Shown here piece by piece: positions 1-8,114 of a stretch of 64,000 bases of DNA. The DNA comes from Bacillus alkalicellulosilyticus (GTDB taxonomy: Bacteria > Bacillota > Bacilli > Bacillales > Bacillaceae_F). The notes beneath the pieces are model-generated. The model saw only the letters and a program-made list of their open reading frames with translations. It made no database searches and had not been told where the DNA came from. A program made the translations under genes and the position numbers. Where the stretch lies: positions 1,175,210 to 1,239,209 of the forward strand of contig NZ_KV917381.1 in the NCBI RefSeq assembly GCF_002019795.1, given 5' to 3'. Numbering within the stretch: the first letter of the stretch is position 1; every line of letters starts with the position of its first letter.

Positions 1-214
1 GAATGTTGACATGCCTGAGGATGCTGACCATGACCAGCTTTTCTTGGATATGTTAGAGTTATCAAACGAAGCACCTCCAGCTCCAGTTTATGATGCGACC
101 ATTCCACAAGCCGTAAACAATGTATTACAAAATGAACTTCAAGCGATAACGATTGGACGTTCCACTCCTGAAGAAGCGGCAGCAAACATTCAAAGAGCGG
201 TAGAAAATCAATAG
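1..214 (+). CDS. Extracellular sugar-binding protein, C-terminal end (partial)
   Basis: The reading frame is open through the left edge and ends at TAG 212-214, so only about 70 C-terminal residues are visible. The tail, with a Pro/Ala-rich stretch and the ending STPEEAAANIQRAVENQ, resembles the C-terminus of family 1 solute-binding proteins of sugar ABC importers. These are lipoproteins that deliver carbohydrate to the membrane permeases. The two permeases at 3863-5636 and the YesM/YesN-type regulators between fit this role. The substrate cannot be told from this fragment. A terminator follows, so this gene probably ends its own transcript. Confidence 0.6.
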   Translation, partial: NVDMPEDADHDQLFLDMLELSNEAPPAPVYDATIPQAVNNVLQNELQAITIGRSTPEEAAANIQRAVENQ

Positions 215-352
215 TGTTATAATAAAACTATCAATAAGGAAGATGACTTAAAGGGTACCATTTCACCTTTTGAGTCTTCTTCTACTTTTTATTCCTTTTT
301 GGAAGTTTTGTAGATGTAATCAAAAACAGCTTTGCCGTTTTTCTTAAAAGAT

Positions 353-380
353 AAAAAAGGGCGACTTTGTCGCTTTTTTT
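353..380 (+). terminator. Rho-independent terminator
   Basis: A GCGAC-TTT-GTCGC hairpin (361-373) is preceded by an A run and followed by seven T. It separates the binding-protein gene from the kinase gene that starts 14 bases later. Confidence 0.8.
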
Positions 381-393
381 ATAGGGGATAACG

Positions 394-2211
394 ATGATGA
401 GAAAATGGTTCTCTTTTAACAACTGGAGTTTGAAATGGAAGTCTACGATGATTTTTTTAATGTTGGTCATGCTTCCGACCATTACGATTGGTTATATGAT
501 TTTTTATCAGTCAAATGAAATTCTGAAACGTCAAGTTCTAGATACGACTCACCGTCACTTAAATAACATGGAGTCTAATGTGTTATCAGTCATTAATGAC
601 TTAGAGGATATATCAGGATATATCATTTATAGTGATGAATTCCGAAAGTATATGACTCTATCACCAGATGATGAAGATTATGATGATATCCATCGACTAC
701 AAAATAACATAAAAGGATTTTTCACATTTCATTTGACGAATAAAAATTATTTTAACTCTGTTCGGATTGAAGGTGTCAATGGGGTTGTGCTTGAGTTAGG
801 AGAGCCTGTTGGTGGAGATGAAAAAAGGTGGGAAAGTCTTGCCAGAGAGCAAAAGGGAAAGGTCGTTTGGAGTGATCCCTATCCTTTGACGAGACGTTTA
901 TTTACAACAGAAGAAAAAAATGTCATTTCCTTGTTTCGAGTTATAAATGATTTATACGATATCAGGCAACCAGTGGGTGAAATAAAGCTACGATTAAATG
1001 AAAGAGAACTGTATGAGTACGTAACGGATCGCTTTTTAGAAAAAGAACATGAGACTTTCCTTGTCCGAGAAAATGGGGTAGTGATGCTTCATCGGGATTC
1101 CCGCCTTGTAGGATTAACATACCCTGACGATGACTTTATGGACCAAATCAGACATTCAACTGAGGAAGTAATGTCTTATACATATCAAGGAGAGGAATAT
1201 TTCGCAGTAAAACGGTTTATCTACAACCGTGGTATTTATTTAGTATCTATGGTGAAAGAAGAATATATTAACGGGGAGTTAGCTAGTATTCGTACAACCA
1301 TGCGGATCATGATGGTCCTTAGTGTATTTATGGTTCTTTTAGCTGTAGTTGGATTTCTTTTTACTATTGTAAAACCTGTCATTGAATTGACAAGGGAAAC
1401 GAAGCGGCTAGAATATGGGGACTTCACGGCCCATGTAAAAGTAAGGTCAAATGATGAGATTGGTAAACTTGGCTTACGTTTTAATAAAATGGTAAAACAA
1501 ATCCAACGTTTAATTGATACGAAATATAAATTAGAAATTCAGAATAAGGAATCTGAATTAAAAGCGCTGCAGAGTCAAATCAATCCGCATTTTCTCTATA
1601 ATACGTTAGATATGATTCGTTGGACAGCACGAATCGAAAAGGCGAATGAAACAGGAAAGAGTATTGAAGATTTATCAAGATTATTTCGGATTGGACTTAG
1701 TCAAGGAAAGCTTTGGATTCCTCTTAAGGATGAAATGAAATATGTGTACAGTTACTTAGAGTTACAGAAAAAGAGATTAGCAGGTAAACTACATTTTTAT
1801 ATTGTAATGGAATCAGGATTGGAAAATGCATTAGTGACGAAGTTGATTCTTCAACCATTAGCAGAAAACAGCATTGAGCACGGGTTTAAAGCAAGAGCAG
1901 AAACCAACCGAATTTATATTCGAGCTTATCGTTATGAGCGCGGGATTTGTATTGATGTGATTGATAATGGAATGGGCTTAGACGTAGAAAAAGTGAACAA
2001 TAGTTTGATGGAAAGCGGTTCAAATGACAATGGCTTTGCATTGAAAAACATTCATGGACGATTAGAGACGGCATTTGGAAAAGAGTTTGGAATACAAGCA
2101 TTGAATGGACCAGATGAGAAAGGCGCTTTCATTCGAGTTCGTTTGCCATTAATTAAGGATGAATTGGTGTTACGACGAATGGTAAAAAGGGAGGATTCAG
2201 ATGACAATTAG
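394..2211 (+). CDS. Two-component sensor histidine kinase, YesM family
   Basis: A membrane sensor kinase of about 605 residues. There is one membrane segment near residues 17-39, an extracellular sensing region, and a second segment near 305-327. A HAMP linker and a His_kinase domain follow, with the motif QINPHFLYNTLDMIRW and the predicted phospho-acceptor at His399. The ATPase domain shows the N box LAENSIEHGF near residue 490 and DNGMGL near 525. This architecture (His_kinase plus HATPase, extracellular dCACHE-like region) is typical of kinases that sense carbohydrates or their binding proteins beside sugar ABC importers. ATG 394 or the adjacent ATG 397 follows AGGGGA. It overlaps the next gene by 11 bases, so the pair is translationally coupled. 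The signal is not identifiable. Confidence 0.9.
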   Translation: MMRKWFSFNNWSLKWKSTMIFLMLVMLPTITIGYMIFYQSNEILKRQVLDTTHRHLNNMESNVLSVINDLEDISGYIIYSDEFRKYMTLSPDDEDYDDIHRLQNNIKGFFTFHLTNKNYFNSVRIEGVNGVVLELGEPVGGDEKRWESLAREQKGKVVWSDPYPLTRRLFTTEEKNVISLFRVINDLYDIRQPVGEIKLRLNERELYEYVTDRFLEKEHETFLVRENGVVMLHRDSRLVGLTYPDDDFMDQIRHSTEEVMSYTYQGEEYFAVKRFIYNRGIYLVSMVKEEYINGELASIRTTMRIMMVLSVFMVLLAVVGFLFTIVKPVIELTRETKRLEYGDFTAHVKVRSNDEIGKLGLRFNKMVKQIQRLIDTKYKLEIQNKESELKALQSQINPHFLYNTLDMIRWTARIEKANETGKSIEDLSRLFRIGLSQGKLWIPLKDEMKYVYSYLELQKKRLAGKLHFYIVMESGLENALVTKLILQPLAENSIEHGFKARAETNRIYIRAYRYERGICIDVIDNGMGLDVEKVNNSLMESGSNDNGFALKNIHGRLETAFGKEFGIQALNGPDEKGAFIRVRLPLIKDELVLRRMVKREDSDDN

Positions 2212-3754
2212 AATGCTAATCGTAGATGATGAACCAGTAATTTGCCAAGGTCTTGCTTCTACTTTGCCATGGAGTACTTTAGAGATTGAAGTGGTTGGTA
2301 CAGCTTATGATGGAAAACAGGCTTTGCAAATGATGGAGAGCGAACAAATAGACTTGATTCTCACCGATGTGTGCATGCCAGAAATCGATGGGATAGGTCT
2401 TACAAAACAGGTGACCTCACTCTACCCACAGACAAAAATTATTATGATAAGTGGACATGATGAGTTTCAATATGCGAGACAAGCGCTTCGATTAGGAGTT
2501 GAAGATTATCTTTTAAAGCCGGTAGATATTGATGAACTGTTGGAGTTAGTGAAAAGGGTAAGTACCGATATCGTGTTACAAAAGAAACAAGATAACTTGT
2601 TAAAAGAAGATATCCTATCACAAGCCGTATTGCATTTTCTTTTTAAAGCACCAATTTATATCGAGCAAGAGAAAATAAACGATATCATCTCAACCAATTT
2701 CCGAGTTATTGTTAGCTCTATTTTTGAGTTTCATCAACTTGAGTCGATGTATACAGATGAGGAAATTGAAATCGTAAAAGAAGAGTGGAAAACTAGGATA
2801 GGACTTGGTTTAGCAGAGGCAAACGTTAGATTTTTCTCTATTTTCGGACATAAAAATGAACTCATTACGGTTTGTTATAGTGACGATTCTAGGAATCTAG
2901 CAGAAGCGTTAATTCGAATAGTGTGCGAGGGACTAAGTGACTGGAAGCATCCATTACAACTAAGAGTGTCTAACATTCATTCACAATTAGATGAAATTGT
3001 AGCTGTTTATCAAGAAGTAACTGAAGTAATGGTAAAAGGTTATAAGCAATCTGTGTTATTTACAAGCGAACGTATGGTTGAACAACAAAAAATCTCTTAT
3101 CCAAAAGAGCAAGAATTAAAATTGAGAGAAGCCATATTAAATCAAAACAAAGGCGAAGTCATAGTCATTGTTACAGATTTATTTCATGATTTTCAAACAA
3201 AGGGGCTAGATTTAAGTCAAGTACTACATATAACAAGAGAACTTGTCGTTATTATAAAAAATCGATTGCAGGAAATGATGTCTGCAAAAGCACTACAGGA
3301 TGTTAAATTGAACATCCAAGAGAAAATTGATTTGAAAGTATACAACACACATAAGTCTATCGAGCAGTTAGTAGGTTCAGATCTTTTAGCAATCATGAAG
3401 GCGATTGAAAAGAAAGATAATAACCACTGGATTATTGAGAATGCTCAAAAATACATCAGAGAAAATTTCCAAAAAGATATTAAAGCCTCGGAAGTAGCAG
3501 AACATCACTTTATCACTCCAAACTATTTCAGCATGTTATTTAAACAAGAGACGGGACAGAGCTTTTCCGAATATCTAAACCGTTTACGAATTGAAAAAGC
3601 AGCGGATTTGTTAAGTCGTACATCGAATAAAGTTTTTGAGATTTCAGAGTATGTAGGCTATAAGGAATATAAATACTTTGTACAAATCTTTAAGAAACAT
3701 ATGGGCGTGACCCCAACCCAATATCGCCGATTAAATACAACTAAGATTAAGTAG
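2201..3754 (+). CDS. Response regulator with AraC-type DNA-binding domain, YesN family
   Basis: A 517-residue partner of the upstream kinase. An N-terminal receiver domain (residues 1-120) carries the acidic DD pair in LIVDDEP and the phosphorylation motif LTDVCMPEIDG with Asp56. A long middle region follows. The C-terminal 100 residues form an AraC-type double helix-turn-helix (KASEVAEHHFITPNYFSMLFK, then the second helix pair near GYKEYKYFVQIFKKH). The likely role is activation of the sugar importer genes on both sides. The start lies within the end of the kinase gene, after GGGAGGA. Family assignment is firm; the target promoters are inferred. Confidence 0.92.
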   Translation: MTIRMLIVDDEPVICQGLASTLPWSTLEIEVVGTAYDGKQALQMMESEQIDLILTDVCMPEIDGIGLTKQVTSLYPQTKIIMISGHDEFQYARQALRLGVEDYLLKPVDIDELLELVKRVSTDIVLQKKQDNLLKEDILSQAVLHFLFKAPIYIEQEKINDIISTNFRVIVSSIFEFHQLESMYTDEEIEIVKEEWKTRIGLGLAEANVRFFSIFGHKNELITVCYSDDSRNLAEALIRIVCEGLSDWKHPLQLRVSNIHSQLDEIVAVYQEVTEVMVKGYKQSVLFTSERMVEQQKISYPKEQELKLREAILNQNKGEVIVIVTDLFHDFQTKGLDLSQVLHITRELVVIIKNRLQEMMSAKALQDVKLNIQEKIDLKVYNTHKSIEQLVGSDLLAIMKAIEKKDNNHWIIENAQKYIRENFQKDIKASEVAEHHFITPNYFSMLFKQETGQSFSEYLNRLRIEKAADLLSRTSNKVFEISEYVGYKEYKYFVQIFKKHMGVTPTQYRRLNTTKIK

Positions 3755-3818
3755 AAAAGAAGATATTATCTTAATTTTTTAGTATTTTTAGTTTTCTAAA
3801 CTTCTTTATAATTAACAT

Positions 3819-3832
3819 TGTAAACGCTTACT
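3819..3832 (+). promoter_or_regulatory. cre-like catabolite control site
   Basis: TGTAAACGCTTACT matches 13 of 14 positions of the CcpA consensus TGWAANCGNTNWCA (the last A is T). It lies 31 bases upstream of the first permease gene, where binding would repress transcription of the permeases when a preferred sugar is present. CcpA control is an inference. Confidence 0.65.
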
Positions 3833-3862
3833 AGTGATGTGAACTAAAAAGGGAGTGAGGAG

Positions 3863-4735
3863 ATGCATTTACTGAAGAACCCGTGGAAGATTGGCCTTGG
3901 AATACTACCTGCCCTTATCATTTATAGTGTGTTTAGTATAGTTCCAATCTTCATTTCATTCTATTACTCATTTATGTCTTGGAATGGGTTTTCTCCAATG
4001 GAATTTGTGGGTATCCGAAACTATGTTGCGATTTTGCAGGATAACATTTTTTGGCTATCGGTAAGAAATAATGTTCTTGTTGTAGTAGCATCTGTGTTTG
4101 GACAATTGCCAATCGCCTTAGGTTTAGCATTACTGTTAAATCGAAAACTAAAAGGCGCTAAGTTTTTTAGAACAATAGGATTTCTTCCTGTTGTTATCTC
4201 TACAGTTGTTATTTCTATCACATGGAGAATGATTTATAACTCTGAGTATGGAATGTTAAACAACTTCTTGGATACGGTGGGGCTAGGCACATTGACACAG
4301 AACTGGCTTGGTAATCCCGATTATTCAATGTTTGCCGTTTGTGTCGTTATCATCTGGCAGTTTGTCGGCCTTTACCTCATTATCTTTTTATCTGCTTTAC
4401 AAACAGTTCCAAATGAAATATTAGAAGCCGCTGAATTAGATGGAGCTTCCGAGTGGCAAAAAACAATTTATATTACCCTACCTTCCATGTGGAATGTCAT
4501 TTTAGTATGTATCGTGTTATGTATTAGTGGGAGCTTAAAAACATTTGACCTCATTTATGTCATGACTGGCGGAGGTCCTGCCCATGCAACTGAGGTTATG
4601 GCAACCTATATGTACGTTGAAACTTTCCAAATGTTACGATATGGATTTGGAAGTGCAATATCCGTTTTAATCTTTGTGTTTAGCTTAACACTTATCGGTA
4701 TTAGCATGAGACTATTAAGAAGACGAGAAGCATAG
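3863..4735 (+). CDS. Carbohydrate ABC transporter permease, MsmF/UgpA type
   Basis: A 290-residue membrane protein with about six predicted segments. The cytoplasmic EAA loop (EAAELDGAS, near residue 190) contacts the ATPase. It is one half of a heterodimeric sugar permease of the CUT1 class; the other half is the next gene. GGGAGTGAGGAG before ATG 3863 supports the start. The pair is preceded by a cre-like site. No ATP-binding gene adjoins it, which is usual for Bacillus CUT1 importers that share the MsmX ATPase; such a gene is at 30184-31281. The substrate is unknown. Confidence 0.92.
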   Translation: MHLLKNPWKIGLGILPALIIYSVFSIVPIFISFYYSFMSWNGFSPMEFVGIRNYVAILQDNIFWLSVRNNVLVVVASVFGQLPIALGLALLLNRKLKGAKFFRTIGFLPVVISTVVISITWRMIYNSEYGMLNNFLDTVGLGTLTQNWLGNPDYSMFAVCVVIIWQFVGLYLIIFLSALQTVPNEILEAAELDGASEWQKTIYITLPSMWNVILVCIVLCISGSLKTFDLIYVMTGGGPAHATEVMATYMYVETFQMLRYGFGSAISVLIFVFSLTLIGISMRLLRRREA

Positions 4736-4751
4736 AAAGGCGGGGAAAGAA

Positions 4752-5636
4752 ATGCAACCTTCTCTATCAAACAATCCACAAACAGAATATAAAAGTGATG
4801 CCACTGACCGTGTTAAAAAGAAAACTAAACGTGGTTTGATCTATACTGTATTAATTGGGTTTGCTATTGTTAATTCTTACCCGATTCTATGGATGATAAT
4901 GAATTCTTTTAAATCGCGTCAAGAGTTTGCGATGAATCCGTTTGGACTGCCATCGGAATGGATTTTTACCAACTATGCGGAAGCTTGGGTAACCGCAAAT
5001 ATAAATACGTATTTTTTCAATAGTTTGTTTGTAGGTCTTGTCGCCGTAATTATCACGATGTTTGTAGGTGCACTTGCCTCATATTTCTTATCACGTTTTG
5101 ATTTTAAAGGTAGAAAGTTGTTATTTGGTTTCTTCGTTATCGGGCTATTAGTACCAATCCATGCCACTTTAGTTCCGATGTTTATCTTGATGCAAAAGAT
5201 TGGTCTTATCAATACGCATTTGGCCTTGATTTTTCCATATGTTGCGTTTAACCTGTCGATAACCATTTTCTTATTGACAAGCTTTATGAGTACATTCCCT
5301 AAGGAAATTGAAGAGTCCGCTGTCATGGATGGTTGTGGGGCGTTTCGAATCTTTTGGTCAATTATTTTACCGATGACTCGACCTGCACTCGCAACAGCTG
5401 TTATCTTAAACTTTATTAACAATTGGAATGAGTTTGCCTTTGCGTTAGTTTTGATAAACGATGATGCCTTACGAACGCTGCCATTGGGGCTTGCAAACTT
5501 CGCAGGTGAGTATGCGACCAATTACGTCGCACAGATGGCCGGATTAACAATCGTACTCGTACCAACCATTCTCTTCTATTTAATGATGGAAAAAGAGATT
5601 GTAAAAGGAATGACACAAGGTGCTGTTAAAGGATAG
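4752..5636 (+). CDS. Carbohydrate ABC transporter permease, MsmG/UgpE type
   Basis: A 294-residue partner permease, starting 16 bases after the previous gene. After a hydrophilic, lysine-rich N-terminus of about 30 residues there are six predicted membrane segments and the EAA loop EESAVMDGCG near residue 190. It completes the CUT1 importer. The order binding protein, kinase, regulator, permease, permease suggests one uptake and sensing unit. A plausible substrate is an oligosaccharide released from plant or microbial polysaccharide, but nothing here fixes this. Confidence 0.92.
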   Translation: MQPSLSNNPQTEYKSDATDRVKKKTKRGLIYTVLIGFAIVNSYPILWMIMNSFKSRQEFAMNPFGLPSEWIFTNYAEAWVTANINTYFFNSLFVGLVAVIITMFVGALASYFLSRFDFKGRKLLFGFFVIGLLVPIHATLVPMFILMQKIGLINTHLALIFPYVAFNLSITIFLLTSFMSTFPKEIEESAVMDGCGAFRIFWSIILPMTRPALATAVILNFINNWNEFAFALVLINDDALRTLPLGLANFAGEYATNYVAQMAGLTIVLVPTILFYLMMEKEIVKGMTQGAVKG

Positions 5637-5688
5637 AGATTATGACTGTTTTTCTCCCCTAATGACAGAGCCTAAAATTTTCGCAGAA

Positions 5689-5720
5689 GAGACCAGGACA
5701 AATGGGGGTGTCCTGGTCTC
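5689..5720 (+). terminator. Perfect inverted repeat after the permease operon
   Basis: GAGACCAGGACA and TGTCCTGGTCTC form a 12-bp stem with an 8-base loop. No T tract follows, so it may stabilise the 3' end or act as a weak terminator rather than a classical one. Confidence 0.5.
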
Positions 5721-5870
5721 GAAGTATGAATGCACTGTCCCCTCATAAAAGGTCAGTTGTGAGTGGAGCTTAGAAAATAGTAAGCCTTTTCATTTCTTTT
5801 ATAACAAGCTTTGGATTAAAATGAAAAATGTAGTCATAATAGAAAGAGAATTTGTATGGGAGGTAATAAT

Positions 5871-6815
5871 ATGAAATATCGTCGTTTAGGAAAAACGGGT
5901 TTAAAGGTTAGTGAAATTTCATTAGGTAGCTGGTTAACATACGGAAAGTCAGTAGAGGATAACACAGCTAAAAAAATTATACATAAAGCTTATGAGTTAG
6001 GAATTAATTTCTTTGATTCGGCTAACGTTTATGAACGAGGTGAAGGCGAACGTGTGATGGCTAAAGCCTTAAAGGAGTATGACCGTTCTTCTTACATCAT
6101 TACAACAAAAGCATTTTGGCCAATGGGAGACCTGCCAAATGACAGAGGGTTATCGAGAAAGCATGTATTTGAACAGCTTCATGCCAGCTTAAAAAGAATG
6201 GATTTAGATTATGTTGATATTTTCTATTGTCACCGCTATGACCCAGAAACACCAGTAGAGGAAACGTTACGTACGATTGATGACCTACTGCGTCAAGGAA
6301 AAATCTTATATGCGGGTGTAAGTGAATGGTCTGCGGCTCAAATTCAAGAGGCATTAAATGTCGCTGACAAGTATTTGTTAGACAGAATTGTTGTCAATCA
6401 ACCGCAATACAGCCTGCTTTACCGTCATATTGAGCAAGAAATCATTCCTGTCTCAGAGAAAAATGGTATCGCTCAAGTTGTCTTTTCACCACTTGCGCAA
6501 GGCGTACTTACTGGAAAGTATAAAGGTGGCAACATTCCTAAAGACAGTCGTGCAGCGAATGCGGATATTAACGAGTATGTTCATAACTTTATTAATGAAT
6601 CAAATTTAGAAAGAGTAGACAAGCTAGGAAAGTTAGCTGAAGAGCTTGACTTCACATTGCCTGAATTAGCATTAGCTTGGGTCTTACGCAACCCTAACGT
6701 AGCAAGTGCCATTGTTGGAGCGAGCCGCCCAGAGCAAATTGAAGCGAATGCCAAAGCTTCTGGGATTGTGTTATCAGAAGAAGTACAACAAAAAATTGAA
6801 GATATTTTAGCTTAA
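5871..6815 (+). CDS. Aldo/keto reductase, Kv-beta-like (AKR6) family
   Basis: An NADPH-dependent oxidoreductase of about 314 residues with the AKR signature set: DSANVYERGEGE (Tyr and Asp of the catalytic tetrad), Lys in TTKAF and His in FYCHRYD, and a C-terminal cofactor-binding stretch IVGASRPEQIEAN. The start MKYRRLGKTGLK at 5871 is preferred because GGGAGGT lies 8 bases before it; an upstream in-frame ATG at 5856 overlaps that ribosome site. The physiological substrate cannot be told. It is followed by its own terminator and looks like a single-gene unit. Confidence 0.93.
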   Translation: MKYRRLGKTGLKVSEISLGSWLTYGKSVEDNTAKKIIHKAYELGINFFDSANVYERGEGERVMAKALKEYDRSSYIITTKAFWPMGDLPNDRGLSRKHVFEQLHASLKRMDLDYVDIFYCHRYDPETPVEETLRTIDDLLRQGKILYAGVSEWSAAQIQEALNVADKYLLDRIVVNQPQYSLLYRHIEQEIIPVSEKNGIAQVVFSPLAQGVLTGKYKGGNIPKDSRAANADINEYVHNFINESNLERVDKLGKLAEELDFTLPELALAWVLRNPNVASAIVGASRPEQIEANAKASGIVLSEEVQQKIEDILA

Positions 6816-6819
6816 TTTA

Positions 6820-6858
6820 AAAGATGTTGGAGAGTAATCCTCAACATCTTTTTGTTTT
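6820..6858 (+). terminator. Rho-independent terminator
   Basis: AAAAGATGTTGG and CCTCAACATCTTTTT form the stem, followed by a T-rich stretch. A close copy of this terminator occurs at 7800-7837, again just ahead of a palindromic box. Confidence 0.85.
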
Positions 6859-6899
6859 TAGAAAAAGGCATAGTTTCTAGAATAGATTAATTTACACTC

Positions 6900-6913
6900 C
6901 GCCAAAAATGGCG
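6900..6913 (+). promoter_or_regulatory. Com-box-like palindrome, site 1
   Basis: CGCCAAAAATGGCG is a perfect 5-bp inverted repeat with an N4 spacer. Its centre is 52.5 bases before a TATACT -10-like hexamer (6959-6964), and the first small-peptide gene follows at 7016. The same box recurs at 7858, 13398 and 17387, with a degenerate copy at 12258. The half-site spacing is that of the B. subtilis ComA box (TTGCGG-N4-CCGCAA), but the sequence differs. I infer it is the operator of the ComA-like regulator at 11468-12118. Confidence 0.7.
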
Positions 6914-7015
6914 TGATACATCTGACATTGTTCGGATGGTTACTATATCTTTCCATGTTATACTTAATAAGGGTACGTATACGAAATTTTAGAAAGTTGA
7001 ATTGGAGGTAAGCAA

Positions 7016-7174
7016 ATGCTTTATAACTTTTATGAGAGAGTTAGTACCATTTTACCTGTAAACATAAAGTATAGTGATTTTCTGTTTTGGTTTATTATTT
7101 TCGTAACTTTTACGTCTTACGCTATTGGATATTTCTTAGGGGGCTTATCCTCTCTTATAATGAATGGAAGATAA
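7016..7174 (+). CDS. Small membrane peptide (52 aa), paralogue of 7552-7710
   Basis: A 52-residue peptide starting MLYNFYERVSTILP, with one hydrophobic segment (about residues 22-47) that includes GYFLGG. GGAGG lies 7 bases before ATG 7016. A second gene at 7552 encodes a peptide of the same length with clearly similar sequence (shared pattern YN-YE-V-T--P---Y-DF, then GY-LGG and IMN-R). Conservation of the reading frame between two copies is good evidence that both are translated. There is no double-glycine leader. It lies directly downstream of com-like box 1. Function is unknown; an immunity peptide, a leaderless bacteriocin or a signalling accessory are all possible. Confidence 0.65.
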   Translation: MLYNFYERVSTILPVNIKYSDFLFWFIIFVTFTSYAIGYFLGGLSSLIMNGR

Positions 7175-7203
7175 ATCGATTTCAATAGAGGAGCAGTTAT
7201 AAT

Positions 7204-7377
7204 ATGAATACGTGGAAATTTCGTTTAGCATTTATTGCAGCAATCTATTGTTTTGTGGGTGTTCTATATAAATTAATACATGGGGGAGCATTAGATATTT
7301 CGTTAACAGCGTTATTTGTAGCTTCAACGTCTTATGTAATCTATAAGAGTATATATATAAAGTCTGAAACTAGATGA
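7204..7377 (+). CDS. Small membrane protein (57 aa), unknown
   Basis: A 57-residue protein starting MNTWKFRLAFIAA with two predicted membrane segments (about residues 7-25 and 33-52) and a charged C-terminus. AGAGGAG lies 10 bases before ATG 7204, and the gene starts 29 bases after the preceding small gene, so both are probably on one transcript driven from box 1. Two-segment proteins of this size next to bacteriocin genes are often immunity proteins; that role is a guess here. Confidence 0.5.
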   Translation: MNTWKFRLAFIAAIYCFVGVLYKLIHGGALDISLTALFVASTSYVIYKSIYIKSETR

Positions 7378-7551
7378 TGGGTGTTGCTTGTGAATTTCTC
7401 AGAAAAAATTCAAGGTGTTCTAAGAAAACATAGAATACTTGCGTATCACGCCTCCTAATATGAAAAGACCGTTTTATGAGGTTTAGAATCTCTTTACATT
7501 AACGACAAATATAGAAATATAACATATTAGAATGAAACGGAGGGGAATCAA

Positions 7552-7710
7552 TTGTTTTACAATCTATATGAGAAAGTAAATACTCTAATTCCTCTAAAAA
7601 TGGAGTATCGTGATTTTATGTTTTATTTTGTAAATTTATCAGTTATCACTTGTTACGTTATTGGCTACATTTTAGGAGGGACTTACTCTCATATTATGAA
7701 TAATAGGTAA
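7552..7710 (+). CDS. Small membrane peptide (52 aa), paralogue of 7016-7174
   Basis: A 52-residue peptide with TTG start at 7552 after CGGAGGGG. The TTG start is supported by alignment with the paralogue at 7016: the N-terminal FYNLYEKVNTLIP matches LYNFYERVSTILP, and the C-terminal GYILGG and IMNNR match GYFLGG and IMNGR. One hydrophobic segment is present. Only a weak, degenerate CGCC half-site is seen upstream (7449). A terminator follows at 7800. Function unknown; see the paralogue. Confidence 0.65.
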   Translation: MFYNLYEKVNTLIPLKMEYRDFMFYFVNLSVITCYVIGYILGGTYSHIMNNR

Positions 7711-7799
7711 AAAATGAATAACGATTTTATAAGCATCATACCGTGCTATGAAAAACATTGTAGCAAGGTTTATGAGATTTAAAAGAACTTTACTTATCC

Positions 7800-7837
7800 A
7801 AAAAGATGTTGGGGGAATCCTCCAACATCTTTTTGTG
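7800..7837 (+). terminator. Rho-independent terminator
   Basis: AAAAGATGTTGGGGG and CCTCCAACATCTTTTT form a strong hairpin with a T tract. It is nearly identical to the terminator at 6820-6858, suggesting duplication of a terminator-plus-promoter segment. The 404 bases between the last small peptide and comQ hold this terminator, com-like box 2, a TATAAT hexamer and a tiny ORF. Confidence 0.85.
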
Positions 7838-7857
7838 TGTGGATGATTTTACAATCG

Positions 7858-7871
7858 CGCCAAAATTGGCG
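7858..7871 (+). promoter_or_regulatory. Com-box-like palindrome, site 2 (comQXPA promoter)
   Basis: CGCCAAAATTGGCG is a perfect palindrome of the same type as site 1. TATAAT at 7915-7920 lies 50.5 bases from its centre. It precedes the comQ-comX-comP-comA genes, so ComA would activate its own operon, a positive loop expected of a quorum-sensing switch. The link is inferred from position and spacing. Confidence 0.65.
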
Positions 7872-8007
7872 GGAAACCACACAAAATGGTCGGTTATCTT
7901 TTATTGAACCTATTTATAATAGATATTAAGTAGTGTGTACAAAGTTTCAGCAACGATAGTTCATCGTGAGAGCGAACATAAAATCTTGAGAGAGGAGACT
8001 TATAAAA

Positions 8008-8043
8008 ATGGGTAATCCTAATAAAATCTATAAAAATAAGTAA
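8008..8043 (+). CDS. Possible tiny peptide (11 codons) ahead of comQ
   Basis: ATG 8008 to TAA 8041 encodes MGNPNKIYKNK, preceded by GAGAGGAGA at good spacing. It lies on the presumed leader of the comQXPA transcript. There is no family evidence; it may be a leader peptide or chance. Confidence 0.25.
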   Translation: MGNPNKIYKNK

Positions 8044-8114
8044 GAAATATAAAAGTTTACTAGTTTTTTGTCAGAAAATTATGTAGAATTAAAACCAACT
8101 AGGAGGGGGGCATA

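Noticed and set aside
4973-5521. 182-codon open frame on the minus strand inside the second permease gene
   Set aside because: It is antisense to a clear permease with EAA motif, lacks a ribosome site and has no family character.
7449-7515. Possible sixth Com-like box before the 7552 peptide (CGCCTCCTAATATG)
   Set aside because: Only the CGCC half-site is present and the best -10 (TATAGA) is at 54.5 bases; too degenerate to count.
7714-7782. 22-codon ORF (starts MNNDFISIIPCYEKHC) after the second 52-residue peptide
   Set aside because: No good ribosome site and no paralogue after the first copy.
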